A program made the translations under genes and the position numbers. From CAYWBI01 sp964456445 (GTDB taxonomy: Bacteria; Calditrichota; Calditrichia; Calditrichales; J004): a stretch of DNA of 15,672 nt. The stretch lies in NCBI GenBank assembly GCA_964456445.1, contig CAYWBI010000089.1:1-15672 (forward strand), read 5' to 3'. Below the pieces are notes generated by a model. It was not told the DNA's origin. It made no database searches and saw only the letters and a program-made list of their open reading frames with translations. Positions 13,797 to 15,672 of this stretch are shown piece by piece (within the stretch, counting starts at the first letter, position 1; each line of letters begins with the position of its first letter).

Positions 13797-15650
13797 TTAT
13801 TTTATTAATACCATCCGTTTCATTTGTATGCCTGCCGCCGAAACAAGTTTTGAAAAATAAATGCCCGATGGTACAACCGAACCGGCTTGATTTGTTGCGT
13901 TCCATTTATAGCTATAATGCCCGCCAATTAATTTGCCCGAGAACAGAGTTGTTATTTTTTGGCCCAGCACATTATAAATACTCAGTTCAACAAGGCCATT
14001 GGCCGCTTGTTGAGGCAAATCAAAAGACAACGTGGTTTGTGGATTGAATGGGTTTGGATAGGCATTGTACAGTTTAAATACCCGCGGTAACACGTTTGTG
14101 TTGCGTGGGTCGTCCAATGCGGTAACCGGTGTTATATCCGCCGCGGCACGCGGCAGGATTTGGTAGCCATCCGTATAAGGAGACGAAGAATCGTATTGGG
14201 TGATTATCCCCACGACATTTGCCGGATAGCTGGTTTGTGGCGCCTCGTCAATATCCGTATCCTTATCGATACGCATGGTCAATTGGGATGTGCCGCCATC
14301 ATCGGTGATTGTGATATTGGCGTTGTTCCCTGTTGTCGGCCAGGCAGCGCTTCCGGCCACGGTATCGGCATTGGAAATTTGGACAAGCATACCTTCAAAG
14401 GCTTCCGGGTTGGATAACAAGGAAGCGATACTTAATTGCAACGGCGCCGGATCGTCGGTTGCGCCGTTATCAACAATATCCTGCCCGGGATTGGCGGGGA
14501 TTAATTCCGCAAGCCCGTTATAAAAATCAATCGTACCGGTTACGGTATAATTATGTCCGATTGAAAAAGCGGTATCCGCGGCATTATTCGCAAATATGTT
14601 TATACCACCGGTTCCGTCCTGCATATAAACCTGCATCGAACTTGTGCTGAATGTGCCGTTGTTTACGGTGGCGTCACCGGTAATGCGTGCGGCAAAGCCA
14701 GAAAAACTTAAACTAAAATCTTCTTCCAATTGCTTTAATGTATTGATGGGAGTCGTCCCGGCCAGAAAGTTCCCGCCATCGGCAAATGTAGAATCCTTGG
14801 CTTTATCAATGGCTAAAATACGATATTGAACAGCAGAGCCGTCCGTATAATTTACAGCGGAAATGGTACCGGAATAAATTGAATCCGATCCCGTAGAAAC
14901 CATATCTACCTGGCTTGAATCAGTACCGATGAAAAATTGTAAAACGGCATTAACCAGGGTATCCGTATCAAAGATTTTTGCAGAAACCATATAATCTTCA
15001 TTTGCACCTGGCACGGTTACTGGAGTTAAGAAACTAATTGTGCTTGGTATATTACCTGCGGTACCATTAAAAACATGAAAGCCAATATTTGAAATATCAT
15101 CTTGTCCGAGCACAATCCATTCAGAATCATCCGCATTGGTTCCTGCCGAAGACGCCCAATTTGTATTGCCCGATGAAACAGTGCTTTTACGAACAAGTGT
15201 ATGTTCTCCCATCGCACCCGTGACGCCGGCAACGTCAAAATCGTTGGGAGTTGATGTACTTTCCTCTCCAAGAGCGTCAATTAACACCCCGTTTTTAGCC
15301 AAACCAATTGCATCATTACCGTTAAAATAGGTTGCCGAAGTACCTATTGAATCCGCTGCAGCCTGGATGTCGGCATTCGCCCGGGAATTACATATTATCC
15401 AAACATCGTTATTGGAAATTATACCCTTGAGGGCAACGGCATTTGCTTGCCCTTCGGCCCAGTCACCGGCGTTTGAAATTCTCCAAATTTCATAACCACT
15501 TAGATCAACATCAGAACCTGTACCGTTAAAAATTTCAATATATTTATTATTGCTGCTTCCCTCCATATATTCAGAAATAAACAGGTCGGAAGCTTGCCCA
15601 AATAATGTTAATGGCAATAGTCCGAGAATAAGTAAAGTAATTTTCTTCAT
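13797..15650 (-). CDS. Secreted lamin-tail-domain protein with T9SS type A sorting signal
   Basis: 617 residues. A signal peptide (1-20, MKKITLLILG to FGQA) directs export. Residues about 21-195 form a lamin tail domain (LFISEYMEGSSNNKYIEIFN, then DLSGYEIWR, GNDAIGLAKNG). Residues 200-300 look like an Ig-like strand domain (PVTVPGANEDYMVSAKI). Residues 310-505 resemble the OB-fold-like domain found beside secreted nucleases (MQDGTGGINIF, YTVTGTIDFYNGLAELIP, VVGIITQYDSSSPYTDGYQI). From 525 on lies the type A sorting domain: AYPNPFNPQTTLSFDLP, IYNVLGQKITTL, GHYSYKWNATNQAG, VPSGIYF. This marks it for type IX secretion and surface attachment or release. No catalytic domain or active-site motif is visible. 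AGGAGG at 15655-15660 lies 4 nt before the start. The gene ends at a strong terminator, so it is probably a single-gene unit or the end of an operon starting outside the window. Confidence 0.92.
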   Translation of the reverse strand: MKKITLLILGLLPLTLFGQASDLFISEYMEGSSNNKYIEIFNGTGSDVDLSGYEIWRISNAGDWAEGQANAVALKGIISNNDVWIICNSRANADIQAAADSIGTSATYFNGNDAIGLAKNGVLIDALGEESTSTPNDFDVAGVTGAMGEHTLVRKSTVSSGNTNWASSAGTNADDSEWIVLGQDDISNIGFHVFNGTAGNIPSTISFLTPVTVPGANEDYMVSAKIFDTDTLVNAVLQFFIGTDSSQVDMVSTGSDSIYSGTISAVNYTDGSAVQYRILAIDKAKDSTFADGGNFLAGTTPINTLKQLEEDFSLSFSGFAARITGDATVNNGTFSTSSMQVYMQDGTGGINIFANNAADTAFSIGHNYTVTGTIDFYNGLAELIPANPGQDIVDNGATDDPAPLQLSIASLLSNPEAFEGMLVQISNADTVAGSAAWPTTGNNANITITDDGGTSQLTMRIDKDTDIDEAPQTSYPANVVGIITQYDSSSPYTDGYQILPRAAADITPVTALDDPRNTNVLPRVFKLYNAYPNPFNPQTTLSFDLPQQAANGLVELSIYNVLGQKITTLFSGKLIGGHYSYKWNATNQAGSVVPSGIYFSKLVSAAGIQMKRMVLIK

Positions 15651-15654
15651 AAAT

Positions 15655-15660
15655 CCTCCT
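15655..15660 (-). promoter_or_regulatory. Ribosome binding site AGGAGG
   Basis: A full-consensus Shine-Dalgarno sequence 4 nt before the ATG at 15650 fixes the start of the T9SS-secreted protein. It shows that this organism uses canonical ribosome binding sites, which is less usual in core Bacteroidota. Confidence 0.8.
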
Positions 15661-15672
15661 AGGGGTATGTTT

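Overview
The window suggests a Gram-negative bacterium of the FCB group (Bacteroidota, Ignavibacteriota, Calditrichota and relatives). Three features point this way. The protein at 13797-15650 ends in a type IX secretion (T9SS) type A sorting domain with the AYPNPFNP start typical of that group. A periplasmic two-component-regulator propeller sensor is paired with a LytTR regulator. The DNA is moderately AT-rich. Several genes have clear AGGAGG-like ribosome binding sites, which argues mildly for a Calditrichota or Ignavibacteriota-like lineage over core Bacteroidota. The phylum is inference.

Left part, minus strand (about 5150 down to 342): a compact four-gene polyphosphate operon, transcribed as Nudix hydrolase, polyphosphate kinase 1, CYTH-like/CHAD protein, ParA-family ATPase. 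The junctions are a 4-bp ATGA overlap, a 5-bp gap and another 4-bp ATGA overlap, so the genes are almost certainly co-transcribed and translationally coupled. PPK1 makes polyphosphate, CHAD domains bind it, and the Nudix protein resembles enzymes that cut diphosphoinositol polyphosphates and polyphosphate. The ParA ATPase is the unexpected member. By analogy with ParA-type ATPases that position carboxysomes and other cargo on the nucleoid, it may place or segregate polyphosphate granules. This is the most promising candidate system in the window. Bases 1-341, downstream of the operon, contain no convincing gene. They hold short dispersed repeats, heptamer tandem repeats and two near-identical hairpins.

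Middle part, plus strand (5412-9656): two consecutive membrane-bound hybrid histidine kinases. The first has two membrane segments, HAMP, HisKA, HATPase and one receiver. The second lacks HAMP and carries a diverged receiver followed by a canonical one. Neither has an adjacent output regulator on its own strand.

Right part, minus strand (15650 down to 9643): a secreted lamin-tail-domain protein with a T9SS sorting signal comes first and ends at a strong hairpin terminator. A second operon follows, encoding a very large periplasmic 14-repeat propeller sensor with a LytS-type kinase core and, 14 bp downstream, its LytTR response regulator. The regulator gene meets the second hybrid kinase tail to tail with a 14-bp overlap. 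Three histidine kinases and one stand-alone regulator make 5.4-13.6 kb a dense signalling block beside the polyphosphate operon.
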